NCBI RefSeq assembly: GCF_030818795.1
Contig: NZ_JAUTAY010000001.1
Location: 3,100,001-3,164,000 of the forward strand
Direction of reading: 5' to 3'
DNA length: 64,000 bases
Source of the DNA: Microbacterium sp. SORGH_AS_0862
GTDB taxonomy: Bacteria; Actinomycetota; Actinomycetes; Actinomycetales; Microbacteriaceae
Shown: piece after piece, positions 35,634-43,995 of the stretch
How the letters are laid out: every line of letters starts with the position of its first letter
Numbering within the stretch: the first letter of the stretch is position 1
Program-made: the position numbers and the translations under genes
The notes under the pieces: model-generated
What the model was told of the DNA's origin: nothing
The model's database searches: none
What the model saw: only the letters and a program-made list of their open reading frames with translations

Positions 35634-38600
35634 ATGAGCGGCGAGGGGGACCCGGGGGAGCTCGCCCCGCGCGCGGACGGCGAAGAGCGATTCCCCGATG
35701 ACCGTCCCCGGCCGACCCCGCTATGGGCGCTGCTGTCGCGGTGGCTGGTGCGGTGGGAGGGGTGGCTCCGCTCTCACGGCGGTCGGCCGCTTCGCATGGC
35801 GATCGGTGGCTTCTGGCTCGCGGTCACGGCGGTCGCCGCTTTCCTTCTGGTGGGGCCGGTCATCAACCCGCCGGTCGGGCTGGAGGAGATCACAGACTCC
35901 GCCAAGAACGCCACCGACACCTGGATCGCGCGGGACTTCGACGTCGACTACACGTTGACGCGCGACGATGAGGGCCGGCTGCAGGCGGAGGTCGTCGAGA
36001 CGATCACGGCCTTCTTCCCCGATGACGTGGATGAGTCGGGCATCCGGCGCGTGCTGTCGACGCAGTACCAGGGACACGACCTCGGGCCGCGTGACGTCAC
36101 GGCGTCGATCGACGGCGTCACGGTCGAGCCCCGCCTGCGGGAGCGAGGGGACCGGCTCACGTTCGTGCTCGACACCGGCGAACGGCTGAGCGGCGATCAC
36201 GAGTTCGTGCTGCGCTACCGCATCCAGGACCTCGCCTACACCTCGACCGATGACGTCACGGACGACCCCGTCGATCTGCTGGAGTGGAGCGTGTTCGGGC
36301 CGGACTGGCCGCAGGGATTCGCGGCGCTCGACGTCAGTGTCACGGTGCCTGACGAGCTCGACGCGCTGCTCGTTCGTCAACCCTCCGGCGGTGTCGCGTG
36401 GACGCTCGTGAGCGGCACGGACTGGCTGGAGCCCGAGGAGAACTCGCCGCCGGGCCAGAAGGTGTACGGATTCACCGTGGACCAGAACGTCCCCCCGCAC
36501 GCGGCCGCGTGGTTCCTGATGCTCTTCCCCGAGGGCACCTTCGCCATGCCGCCGCCCACCGGGCTGTTCCTGGTGCAGACCTTCGGTCCCCTCCTGCCGC
36601 TGGCGATCCTGCTGCTCACGCTGCCGTTCGCCATCGCCGCCCGCGCTGTGGCGTGGAGCGATGCCCGCGGTCGCCCCTGGTATGTCGCGCAGGACGACCC
36701 GCCCAAGGGTGTTTCCGTCGCACAGGCCGTCCAGATCGTGCGTCGGCCGCGCACCCGGGAGCTCGCGCTCGCCGTGGATGCGGTGAGCGGCACGCGGCGC
36801 TCCGCCCGACGCACGGCTCTGATCGCCGCGGGACGCGCGGCGCGGCGGACCGGTCGGGTGGGCGACCGGTTCCGGGCGCGCGCGGGGTACCTGCTCGACC
36901 GAGCCAGATCGCGACAGATCGCGGAGGGGTTCCGACGCATTCCGAGCGGCTTCGTCCGCGACTGGTTCATTGCAGCGCCGCTCGCGCTGACGGTCGTGCA
37001 GCTCGCCATCATCCGTCAGCTCTCGTACCAGGAGACGCTCGCCGTGATCTGGTGGCCCGGTGTGTTCGTCCTCGTGTCGCTCGCGGTGTCTGCCGTCGTG
37101 CTGTGGCTCGCCGTCTCCGCCCGCCCGCTGACCCGAAAGGGCGCTCTCGCGCGTCAGCATCTTGCGGGGATCGACGTCTACGCCCGACGCACGTCGATGC
37201 TGGAGCGCACCACGATCGACGACGCGTTGCTGCCTTACGCCGTCGTCGTCGCCGACCCTCGGGAGGCGGGGCGCCGTGTCTCGGCGCTCGTCGAGCGCGA
37301 GCTCGGCGGCGACGCAGAGCTGCGCTCATGGCGCACGACGGACTTCCTGTCGTGGCCCCGTCTGCTCGTGCGCGCCGCGGCTCTCGTGGTCGTCGCGGGT
37401 GCGGTCGTGCTCGTCGCCGTGCTGCCCAATCCCTACCTTCGACTCACGACGTACGACCGCTGGGACTTCGACGACCCGGGCACGCTTTACACGCGGGTCA
37501 CCAGCGTGTCCGTCGAGGCGCGCCTCAGCGCTGACGGCGACAAGCCGCGTCTCGACGTGGTGCAGACCACCGTCGTCGACTTCGACGACGAATTCGGCCG
37601 CGTGCCGCAGTTCGCGACCCCGGTCCTCACCTCGGTCGAGGGGCAGGCTCTCGGTCTGGAGGTCGACGAGGTACGCGTCGACGACGAAGCGGTTCCTTTC
37701 CACCTGTCGATCCGTGACGACGCCGGCACCATCACGACAGCGATGACCGATGTGCGCAGCGGCCGGGCCCAGGTCGAGGTGCGCTACACGTACACCTCAC
37801 CGGCCGTCGCGGGGGAGGCCTCGCGGGCGTCAGGCCGAGAAGGGGAGTCGGTCGACCGCATCCGGTGGGCGGCGCTGGTCGACGGGTGGGAGAGCGGATG
37901 GACGTACCCGTCCGAGCCCGATCCGGTCACGGTCTCGGTGCGCGTCGACGACGACGTGGCGCGGCAGGCCATCTCGGCCGGCTGGTTACGCGAGGACCCT
38001 GAGACATCCGAGAATGCGCGCGACTGGAGGGACTCGTCGTACGCTTTCGGCGCGCTCGAGAGCGAACTCGAACCGTCACCCAGCTCGGGGGAGAAAGCAG
38101 GAACGATCACGGAGTCGGACGATGCGTGGCCGGCCGGGCGCGTGCACTCCTTCGAGGTCACCCGCGGTGAGTACGGCTACCCGACGGACAGCCTCTACTC
38201 GGATCTGGGGGTGCTCATGGAGTTCCCCGCCGGAACGTGGGCGGGTCCCGATCCCGCCGCGCGTGACGCCAAGCAGTTCGCGTGGGCGCTTCCCACGATC
38301 ATCGTGCTCTCGACGGCCTCCGTCGCGGTGATCCTGGGCCTGGCCGCGGTACTCGTCTGGCGCGTACGGGGAACCCGCCAGATGACACCCGGACTCGCCC
38401 GCGATGCCTTCTGGTGGCTCACTCCGGCGACTGCTCTGGGCGCCATCATCGTGGGTGTGTGGGCTACCGCCGACATCCCCGCCGATTGGCCCGAGGTCGC
38501 CCTGCAACTCCCCGCGTGCGGCCTTGCTCTGGTCGCCGCGATCGCCGCTGTCATCGCGGTGCGGCCCGTCGCGGCTCCCAAGCGACCCGACAACCGTGCC

Positions 38601-38636
38601 TGGATGCGGGCGCGCGACCCGCAGCGAGACGCCTGA
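35634..38636 (+). CDS. Large DUF2207-type membrane protein with two extracytoplasmic domains
   Basis: 1000 residues. A hydrophilic cytoplasmic N-terminus precedes helix 1 (about 58-80), then a beta-rich extracytoplasmic domain (about 95-300, D-V-D-Y-T-L-T-R-D-D-E-G-R-L, the usual DUF2207 opening). A helix pair and basic loops follow, and then a second, related domain (about 625-880, V-S-V-E-A-R-L-S-A-D-G onward), with helices at the end (about 885-980). The two extracytoplasmic domains look like a duplication. The function of DUF2207 is unknown; an envelope role is inferred only from topology. It is followed by the convergent GmrSD gene. Confidence 0.78.
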   Translation: MSGEGDPGELAPRADGEERFPDDRPRPTPLWALLSRWLVRWEGWLRSHGGRPLRMAIGGFWLAVTAVAAFLLVGPVINPPVGLEEITDSAKNATDTWIARDFDVDYTLTRDDEGRLQAEVVETITAFFPDDVDESGIRRVLSTQYQGHDLGPRDVTASIDGVTVEPRLRERGDRLTFVLDTGERLSGDHEFVLRYRIQDLAYTSTDDVTDDPVDLLEWSVFGPDWPQGFAALDVSVTVPDELDALLVRQPSGGVAWTLVSGTDWLEPEENSPPGQKVYGFTVDQNVPPHAAAWFLMLFPEGTFAMPPPTGLFLVQTFGPLLPLAILLLTLPFAIAARAVAWSDARGRPWYVAQDDPPKGVSVAQAVQIVRRPRTRELALAVDAVSGTRRSARRTALIAAGRAARRTGRVGDRFRARAGYLLDRARSRQIAEGFRRIPSGFVRDWFIAAPLALTVVQLAIIRQLSYQETLAVIWWPGVFVLVSLAVSAVVLWLAVSARPLTRKGALARQHLAGIDVYARRTSMLERTTIDDALLPYAVVVADPREAGRRVSALVERELGGDAELRSWRTTDFLSWPRLLVRAAALVVVAGAVVLVAVLPNPYLRLTTYDRWDFDDPGTLYTRVTSVSVEARLSADGDKPRLDVVQTTVVDFDDEFGRVPQFATPVLTSVEGQALGLEVDEVRVDDEAVPFHLSIRDDAGTITTAMTDVRSGRAQVEVRYTYTSPAVAGEASRASGREGESVDRIRWAALVDGWESGWTYPSEPDPVTVSVRVDDDVARQAISAGWLREDPETSENARDWRDSSYAFGALESELEPSPSSGEKAGTITESDDAWPAGRVHSFEVTRGEYGYPTDSLYSDLGVLMEFPAGTWAGPDPAARDAKQFAWALPTIIVLSTASVAVILGLAAVLVWRVRGTRQMTPGLARDAFWWLTPATALGAIIVGVWATADIPADWPEVALQLPACGLALVAAIAAVIAVRPVAAPKRPDNRAWMRARDPQRDA

Positions 38637-38646
38637 GCTCTGCGGC

Positions 38647-40659
38647 TCAGTCGCGCATCGCGTTGCCGATGTAGGAGTACTTCACGAAGACCTCCGCGGC
38701 GATCCCGGCCTCCTCGAGCACGCCCTGTACGGCAGCGAGCATGTAACGCGAGTCCCAGCCCATGTAGAGGAAGGCGCCGTCGCCGAGCTCGTCCCACTGC
38801 CCGTTCCAGGCGCGGGTCTCGTACACCGGGCCGCCGCGTCGGGCGCTGAACGACAGGAGATCCTGGCGGGCGTCCGCCCAGAGCCTCTTGAAGACGCGGT
38901 TGAACAAAGACGCGATGTCGTAGATCTCCCAGTGCTCGCCGCGGTACTCCACGTACGACCACTCCTGCTGCCAGCCCGGTGGGAAGCCGCGGCGCTTCTT
39001 CGCATCGAGGATGGGGGTCAGATCATCGTCGTCGATGAGCACATCGGCTCGGCGGCGCCAGACGGTGAGGAACCGCTCGATGAGCTCGACGGTGCGCCGG
39101 GAGATCGCGGCCGTGTTCCATGCCTCGAGGTCGGCGACGGATGCGGTCAGCTCGATGGCGCTGCGGCGGTACAGGCCGCGCTTGTCCGGGAACGAACGGT
39201 CGAGCGCCCGCTCCGCGAGCGGCTCCTCGAGCAGGGTGAGGTTGCCCAGTGTCGTCGCGAGTGCGCGGTGACTGTTCTGCTCGTCCTCCGAGAACTCGCT
39301 CCAGGTGCGGACGCCGTCGCCGCTCCATCCGTCGCCCGGTGCGAGCGGAACGATGTGCTCGACGTCGAGATCCGCCGCGGAGTCGAGTCCCGCGAGGCGT
39401 GCCAGCACGTACGCCGGATGCGGCAGGGGAGTGAACTTGAGGGCGATCCGCATCCGCTCGTCGGAGGGCGTGATGCGCCCGAAGGCGTGGCTCAGCGCCT
39501 CGACCCCCTCGGCTCGTGCGCGGCAGAGGCGTGCGACGAGCCGGTCATTGGTGAGCCCGGCGACCAGTCGACGCAGCAGCAGCGCCTGCAGATCCTCCAG
39601 CGTGTCGATCAGTGCGTCGCGGTCGATGAAGCCCTGCTCGTGGTCACGGTACGCAGCCATGACGAGTGGGAAGGTGCCACGCCCGAACGTGCCGAGGAAG
39701 CGAAGCTGCGCGGCAACGCCTTCGTCGGGGGCGTGCGCGGGTTCGAGGAGCACGCGGTAGATCTCCGAGTACGCCTTCCACTCGCCCGCATCCCTCTCCA
39801 GTGTCTCGGCCGCGAGCACCGGGAACTCGCCGCGGAACGCGTCGTAGACGGCGCGCGTCGTGCCCCCCGTGAGCTCGCGTCCCGTGCGCATCACCAGGTA
39901 ATGGCGCCAGAAGTCCGCGATGGCGTCGCCCGTGTTCTGCTCGATCGGCAGCCAGAACCGCTCTTCGATGTCGGTCTGCTCCGCGTGCGTGAGACCCATG
40001 AGGATGTAGTTGTGGATCAGCTCGTGATCCCGCAGGGGCTCACCCGTCGAGTTCAGGCTCTCGAAGATCTGCTGCGCGTTGGCATCGGCACCGAGCGCGA
40101 TGGCGACGTGCTCGAGGCGCTGGAGCCCCCGCCAGATACGGGAGGCCTCCTCCGGGCGGATCTGGCTCCGGAAGAACGCATAGTTGTCGTCGAAGCGCGA
40201 TGTGCGATCCGCGGCGTCGACTTCCCGTCGGTCGAGCACCACGCTCTCGAAGACATCCGCCCATGCCCGGTGGGGGCGCAGCTTCGTGCGGTGGGTCTCG
40301 CCGCCGCGCACGAGTACATTATGCAGGCGCTCTGCCAGCGCGGGGTCGGTGTCGCGCACGGTGTGCTCGAGAGCGGCGACCAGCAGCATGAGGGTCGTGA
40401 TGCGCTGCTGGCCGTCGATCAGCACGAGCTCGACGTCGTCGGAGTCCCCGCCTCGAGACGACAGGATGGAGGCCAGGAAGTGGGTGTGCCCGGCCGGGAG
40501 ATCGGCGACCTGGCGGACGTCGGCCAGCAGTTGCTCGCATCCGCCGATGTCCCAGCGGTACTGCCGTTGGTACACGGGCACGACGATGGCGAGGTCGGGA
40601 TCGCTGAGCCAGGCGATCGTGTTGACGGCGGTCGCATCGACGTTGGTAGCGGTGGCCAT
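38647..40659 (-). CDS. GmrSD-type DUF262/DUF1524 nuclease (putative type IV restriction system)
   Basis: 670 residues. The N-terminal DUF262 (ParB-like NTPase) unit shows V-P-V-Y-Q-R-Q-Y-R-W (27-36), the signature D-G-Q-Q-R-I-T-T-L (82-90) and F-E-S-L-N-S-T-G (199-206). The DUF1524 HNH-type nuclease unit has D-V-E-H-I-V-P-L (432-439) and L-G-N-L-T-L-L (471-477). About 110 C-terminal residues (560-670) do not match a domain I know. GmrSD, SspE and BrxU proteins with this layout cut DNA with modified bases or phosphorothioate, or defend against phage. I start at ATG 40659; reading further upstream is not supported. No dnd/ssp modification genes are in the window, so it would act alone. Confidence 0.83.
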   Translation of the reverse strand: MATATNVDATAVNTIAWLSDPDLAIVVPVYQRQYRWDIGGCEQLLADVRQVADLPAGHTHFLASILSSRGGDSDDVELVLIDGQQRITTLMLLVAALEHTVRDTDPALAERLHNVLVRGGETHRTKLRPHRAWADVFESVVLDRREVDAADRTSRFDDNYAFFRSQIRPEEASRIWRGLQRLEHVAIALGADANAQQIFESLNSTGEPLRDHELIHNYILMGLTHAEQTDIEERFWLPIEQNTGDAIADFWRHYLVMRTGRELTGGTTRAVYDAFRGEFPVLAAETLERDAGEWKAYSEIYRVLLEPAHAPDEGVAAQLRFLGTFGRGTFPLVMAAYRDHEQGFIDRDALIDTLEDLQALLLRRLVAGLTNDRLVARLCRARAEGVEALSHAFGRITPSDERMRIALKFTPLPHPAYVLARLAGLDSAADLDVEHIVPLAPGDGWSGDGVRTWSEFSEDEQNSHRALATTLGNLTLLEEPLAERALDRSFPDKRGLYRRSAIELTASVADLEAWNTAAISRRTVELIERFLTVWRRRADVLIDDDDLTPILDAKKRRGFPPGWQQEWSYVEYRGEHWEIYDIASLFNRVFKRLWADARQDLLSFSARRGGPVYETRAWNGQWDELGDGAFLYMGWDSRYMLAAVQGVLEEAGIAAEVFVKYSYIGNAMRD

Positions 40660-40757
40660 GATCCTCGATCTCGTTGCGGGCTGAGCGCGTCGCGCGGGGC
40701 GACCAGACCACTCTAGGCCGGGGTCTCGGACCTCCCGGGTATTGCCGGGGAGCCCGA

Positions 40758-40776
40758 GTAGGCTGACCTTACCTGG
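40758..40776. promoter_or_regulatory. Possible weak iron box
   Basis: GTAGGCTGACCTTACCTGG matches the DtxR/IdeR consensus at about 11 of 19 positions, with TAGG and ACCT ends conserved. It overlaps a -10-like TAGGCT and is about 46 bases before the oxygenase start. Much weaker than the fepB site. Confidence 0.35.
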
Positions 40777-40821
40777 GCCAGTAAAAACGCGCTGACCCCC
40801 CACCGAAAGGCATGATTCGTC

Positions 40822-41595
40822 ATGGGTTACATCAAGTCCGCCGCTCTCGAGGAGACCGGCTACGTCGTCCTCGACAGCTACAACCAGGAGCTCGATCCCA
40901 AAGAGTGGCTCGACATCGAGTACAACGACTGGAAGTCCTCGGGCGACACCCGGTTCGCTCCTCTTGCCAGCGCCTTCGGCGAGATCGAGTGCAACGGATT
41001 CTGGAACCACAAGCCGCCGCGCACCGACAAGGACGGCGTCTGGATCGACTCGCAGGTCGAGAAGGCCCCGAACCTCGTGCGCCGCGCGCAGGAGCCCGGC
41101 GCGAACGTCGGCCGCTGCCGTGTCATCGAACTGCAGCCCACGCCCTACGGCGACTGCCTCTACAACCTGCACCAGGACGACAACAACCGCCTGAACCCGG
41201 ACGGGACCGGCTGGGTCGTGCGCGGATTCTTCAACCTGACGGACGACAAGGACAGCTACTTCGTCCTGCGTGAGAACCGCACGGACCCCCGCGGCGAGGT
41301 GCGTATCGCGCTCCCTGCCGGCGCGCAGCTGATCATCGACACACAGCGCCTCTGGCACGCGGCCACCCACAACGGCACCGACCCGCGTTACTGCCTCATC
41401 ACCTCGTGGACGTCGGGCCCCGAGCTCGACGCCTACATCGAGAAGTACCACGGTGTGAACCATGTCGAGAGCGTCGAGGTCCCGCAGGACGTGCTCGAGC
41501 ACGGCTACGCCGAGCAGGCGCGCAAGGATGCGGCCCGCGCCGCCTACTACGCGGCGAAGGGGCAGGCGGCCGTCCAGGCCATGAGCGAGGCCTGA
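40822..41595 (+). CDS. Putative Fe(II)/2-oxoglutarate-dependent oxygenase-like protein
   Basis: 257 residues. The facial-triad pattern of double-stranded beta-helix oxygenases is present: H117-Q-D119 in N-L-H-Q-D-D-N-N, a distal His179 in T-Q-R-L-W-H-A-A-T-H, and Arg189 ten residues later as a possible 2-oxoglutarate anchor. The rest (F-N-L-T-D-D-K-D-S-Y-F-V-L-R, A-G-A-Q-L-I-I-D) fits the beta-strands between. I do not recognise the substrate. The last 40 residues are helical and alanine-rich. AAAGGC serves as Shine-Dalgarno; an upstream ATG at 40812 is out of frame. A perfect terminator follows. Confidence 0.65.
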   Translation: MGYIKSAALEETGYVVLDSYNQELDPKEWLDIEYNDWKSSGDTRFAPLASAFGEIECNGFWNHKPPRTDKDGVWIDSQVEKAPNLVRRAQEPGANVGRCRVIELQPTPYGDCLYNLHQDDNNRLNPDGTGWVVRGFFNLTDDKDSYFVLRENRTDPRGEVRIALPAGAQLIIDTQRLWHAATHNGTDPRYCLITSWTSGPELDAYIEKYHGVNHVESVEVPQDVLEHGYAEQARKDAARAAYYAAKGQAAVQAMSEA

Positions 41596-41609
41596 GACTC
41601 TTCCTCACA

Positions 41610-41649
41610 ACGGTGGCCCGGTCCGCACGGCGGATCGGGCCACCGTTTC
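41610..41649 (+). terminator. Terminator after the oxygenase gene
   Basis: ACGGTGGCCCG pairs perfectly with CGGGCCACCGT across a 15-base loop and is followed by TTTC. Confidence 0.78.
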
Positions 41650-41704
41650 GCGTGCCGACCGCCGCGCGTCAAGAGGCGGTGCCCACAGGGGACGATCGCG
41701 CAGG

Positions 41705-42160
41705 ATGAAGCGGAACGAGGGGGAGGGTATGCAATCGAGCGAGGTGGTCATCGACGCGCCCAGAGCGCGGGCGATGCGGAAGTGGATGATCGTCATGGTC
41801 GCCTGCGTGATCTTCGGCGGAGGTGCGTTGATCGTGGCGGCGATCCTGGCGCTGATGATCTCGTCCGCGGGACTGGGGGTGGTGCCTGCCGCGCTCATTC
41901 TTGCCTTCGGAGGCTTTCTGCTCTTCGTCGTCGCGATTGTGGCGTCGTTCGTGCGCGTCGACCTGCACTCGACCGACACGAAGGCGATCGAGTTCGCCGT
42001 CGCGAGTGCGGGGTACGGACAGGTCGATGCGCGACGTGTTCTGCGCGGAGACACCGTCGTCACCTCTTCCGGGCACTGGGCGCGGATGCGGTGCACATCG
42101 GACGGACAGCGCAGTTGGATGATCGTCACTCTGACGCCTGCAGGACCGCAGCTCATGTGA
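41705..42160 (+). CDS. Small membrane protein of unknown function
   Basis: 151 residues with two long membrane helices (about 28-52 and 56-80) and a C-terminal cytoplasmic or extracytoplasmic domain of about 65 residues beginning R-V-D-L-H-S-T-D-T-K. A second ATG at 41729 (M-Q-S-S-E-V) is an alternative start; GGGGGAGGG before it is a better Shine-Dalgarno. No known motif and no operon partner. Confidence 0.6.
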   Translation: MKRNEGEGMQSSEVVIDAPRARAMRKWMIVMVACVIFGGGALIVAAILALMISSAGLGVVPAALILAFGGFLLFVVAIVASFVRVDLHSTDTKAIEFAVASAGYGQVDARRVLRGDTVVTSSGHWARMRCTSDGQRSWMIVTLTPAGPQLM

Positions 42161-42198
42161 CCGCATCGCGTGTGGTTTTTACCCGGCGCAACCGTTTC

Positions 42199-42227
42199 TT
42201 TGTGTGGCTTTGTGTTGTAATGTGTTG
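42199..42227. promoter_or_regulatory. Three phased TGTGT repeats upstream of fruR
   Basis: TGTGT occurs at 42201, 42211 and 42221, exactly 10 bases apart, in the context TTTGTGTGGC, TTTGTGTTGT and AATGTGTTGA. One helical turn between repeats places them on one DNA face, as expected for an oligomeric DeoR-family repressor acting on the fru operon 18 bases downstream. Confidence 0.55.
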
Positions 42228-42244
42228 ATCCTTCGAGGAGGATC

Positions 42245-43030
42245 ATGTACGCAACGGAGCGCCAAGCGGCGATCGAGCGAATCTTGGACGCCGAGGGACG
42301 GCTGGTCGTCGTCGACCTCGCGGAGCGCTTCGACGTCACGACAGAGACCGTGCGACGCGACCTCGCGGCCCTGGAGCAGCGCGGCGTTCTGCAGCGTGTG
42401 CACGGCGGCGCCGTCGCTCAGGGCCGCTCCAGCACCCGCGAGACGTCGATCAGCGAACGTATCCAAGAACGCAGCGACGCGAAGGGTCGGATCGCCCGCG
42501 CAGCACTGAACCTGCTCGGAGACCGCTTCAGCGGATCCGTGCTGCTGGATGCCGGCTCCACGGTCGGCGCGCTCGCGCAGGAACTGCCGTCGCATCTGGC
42601 GACGCGGGGAGGTCGAGCGGATGTGGTCACCCACTCCTTCGCCCACGCACCTCTGCTGGCGGAACAGGACGGCATCGACCTCACGCTCGTGGGCGGTCGC
42701 GTGCGTCGCGTGACTGGAGCTGCGGTCGGGGCGACGACCGTCGCCGCCATCCAGAACCTGCGTCCCGACATCGCCTTCCTCGGGACCAACGGACTCTCCG
42801 CCGCGTTCGGCCTCAGCACCCCCGACCCGGAGGAGGCTGCGGTCAAACGCGCCGCCGTCGCGGCGGCACGCCGCATCGTCGTCCTCTGCGACGCGCAGAA
42901 GTTCGACCTCGAGCTCCTCGTGTCGTTCGCACCGCTCTCGGCTCTCGACGTGCTCGTGACCGATGCGGCTCCGCCCGCCGCGCTGGCGGAAGCGCTGGAG
43001 CGCGCCGACATCGAGGTGGTGCAGGCATGA
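42245..43030 (+). CDS. fruR: DeoR-family repressor of the fructose operon
   Basis: 261 residues. The N-terminal HTH has the DeoR signature (V-D-L-A-E-R-F-D-V-T-T-E-T-V-R-R-D-L-A-A-L-E) and the C-terminal sugar-phosphate sensor domain (L-D-A-G-S-T-V, G-G-x-V-R, and D-x-x-F-L-G-T-N-G). It overlaps fruK by four bases and precedes fruA, so fructose 1-phosphate or a related ester is the likely inducer. GGAGGATC before the ATG is a good Shine-Dalgarno. Confidence 0.88.
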   Translation: MYATERQAAIERILDAEGRLVVVDLAERFDVTTETVRRDLAALEQRGVLQRVHGGAVAQGRSSTRETSISERIQERSDAKGRIARAALNLLGDRFSGSVLLDAGSTVGALAQELPSHLATRGGRADVVTHSFAHAPLLAEQDGIDLTLVGGRVRRVTGAAVGATTVAAIQNLRPDIAFLGTNGLSAAFGLSTPDPEEAAVKRAAVAAARRIVVLCDAQKFDLELLVSFAPLSALDVLVTDAAPPAALAEALERADIEVVQA

Positions 43031-43971
43031 TCGTCACCGTCACCGCCAATCCCTCTTTCGACCGCGCGGTCTCGCTCGCCGGGCCGCTCGAGGTCGGCGA
43101 GGTGCAGAGCGCGCGCGGCGTCCGCGAGGATGCCGGCGGCAAGGGCGTGAACGTCTCCCGCGTCGTCGCCGCCGCGGGAGCGGCGACGCTCGCCGTGCTT
43201 CCGCTGGCCGACCAAGACCCGTACGCAGCGGCGCTCGCCCACACGGGCATCCCCGTCCGGTCCGTGCCCGTGCGCGGCCACGCCCGCGCGAACCTCACAC
43301 TGGCCGACCCGTACGGCACGACGACGAAGATCAACCTGCCCGGCGCCGAGCTCGACGCGGCGGATGCGGACGCGCTCATCGACACGATCGTCGCGGCCAC
43401 CGCGGGTGCCGACTGGCTCGTGCTCGCGGGATCCCTCCCGCCGGGGGCGGGCGACGACTTCTACGTGCGCGTGATCCTCGCCGTCCGTGCCGCCCATGGC
43501 GACGCGACGCCGCGCATCGCCGTCGACACCTCGGGCGCCGCACTCGCGGCGGCCGTGGCCGGGGCGCGCCCGGACCTCATCAAGCCCAACGAGCATGAAC
43601 TCGCCGAGCTGACCGGTGCGCCCGCCGACACCCGCGACATCGACGGCATCATCGCGCTCGCGCAGGACCTCGTCGGGCCGCGCGTCGGCGCAGCGCTGGT
43701 GACGCTCGGTGCGGCGGGTGCCCTGCTGGTCACCGAGGACGGCGTCTGGGTGGGAACAGCTCCGCGCATCACGGCCGTCAGCACGGTGGGTGCGGGTGAC
43801 AGCTCCCTCGCCGGATACCTGCTCGCCGATGTCGCCGGCGCCGAGCCCGACGAACGTCTGCGCATGGGGATGCGGTACGGCGCAGCCGCCGCATCCCTTC
43901 CCGGAACCCAACCCCCGACCCCGGCGGATCTTGTGACCGCCGAGATTCCCGTGCAGCGGATCATCCGCTGA
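43027..43971 (+). CDS. fruK: 1-phosphofructokinase
   Basis: 314 residues, PfkB family. It phosphorylates fructose 1-phosphate to fructose 1,6-bisphosphate. The family signatures are D-A-G-G-K-G-V-N-V-S-R near the start and V-G-A-G-D-S-S-L-A-G-Y near residue 258 with the catalytic Asp; K-P-N-E-H-E-L lies between. The ATG overlaps the fruR stop (ATGA). Directly followed by fruA. Confidence 0.93.
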   Translation: MIVTVTANPSFDRAVSLAGPLEVGEVQSARGVREDAGGKGVNVSRVVAAAGAATLAVLPLADQDPYAAALAHTGIPVRSVPVRGHARANLTLADPYGTTTKINLPGAELDAADADALIDTIVAATAGADWLVLAGSLPPGAGDDFYVRVILAVRAAHGDATPRIAVDTSGAALAAAVAGARPDLIKPNEHELAELTGAPADTRDIDGIIALAQDLVGPRVGAALVTLGAAGALLVTEDGVWVGTAPRITAVSTVGAGDSSLAGYLLADVAGAEPDERLRMGMRYGAAAASLPGTQPPTPADLVTAEIPVQRIIR

Positions 43972-43995
43972 CGAACCCGACCACTGGAGGTCATC

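Noticed and set aside
40660..41502. Upstream extension of the GmrSD frame by 281 codons
   Set aside because: It lies antisense to the oxygenase gene and lacks family similarity; the ATG at 40659 gives the normal DUF262 start.
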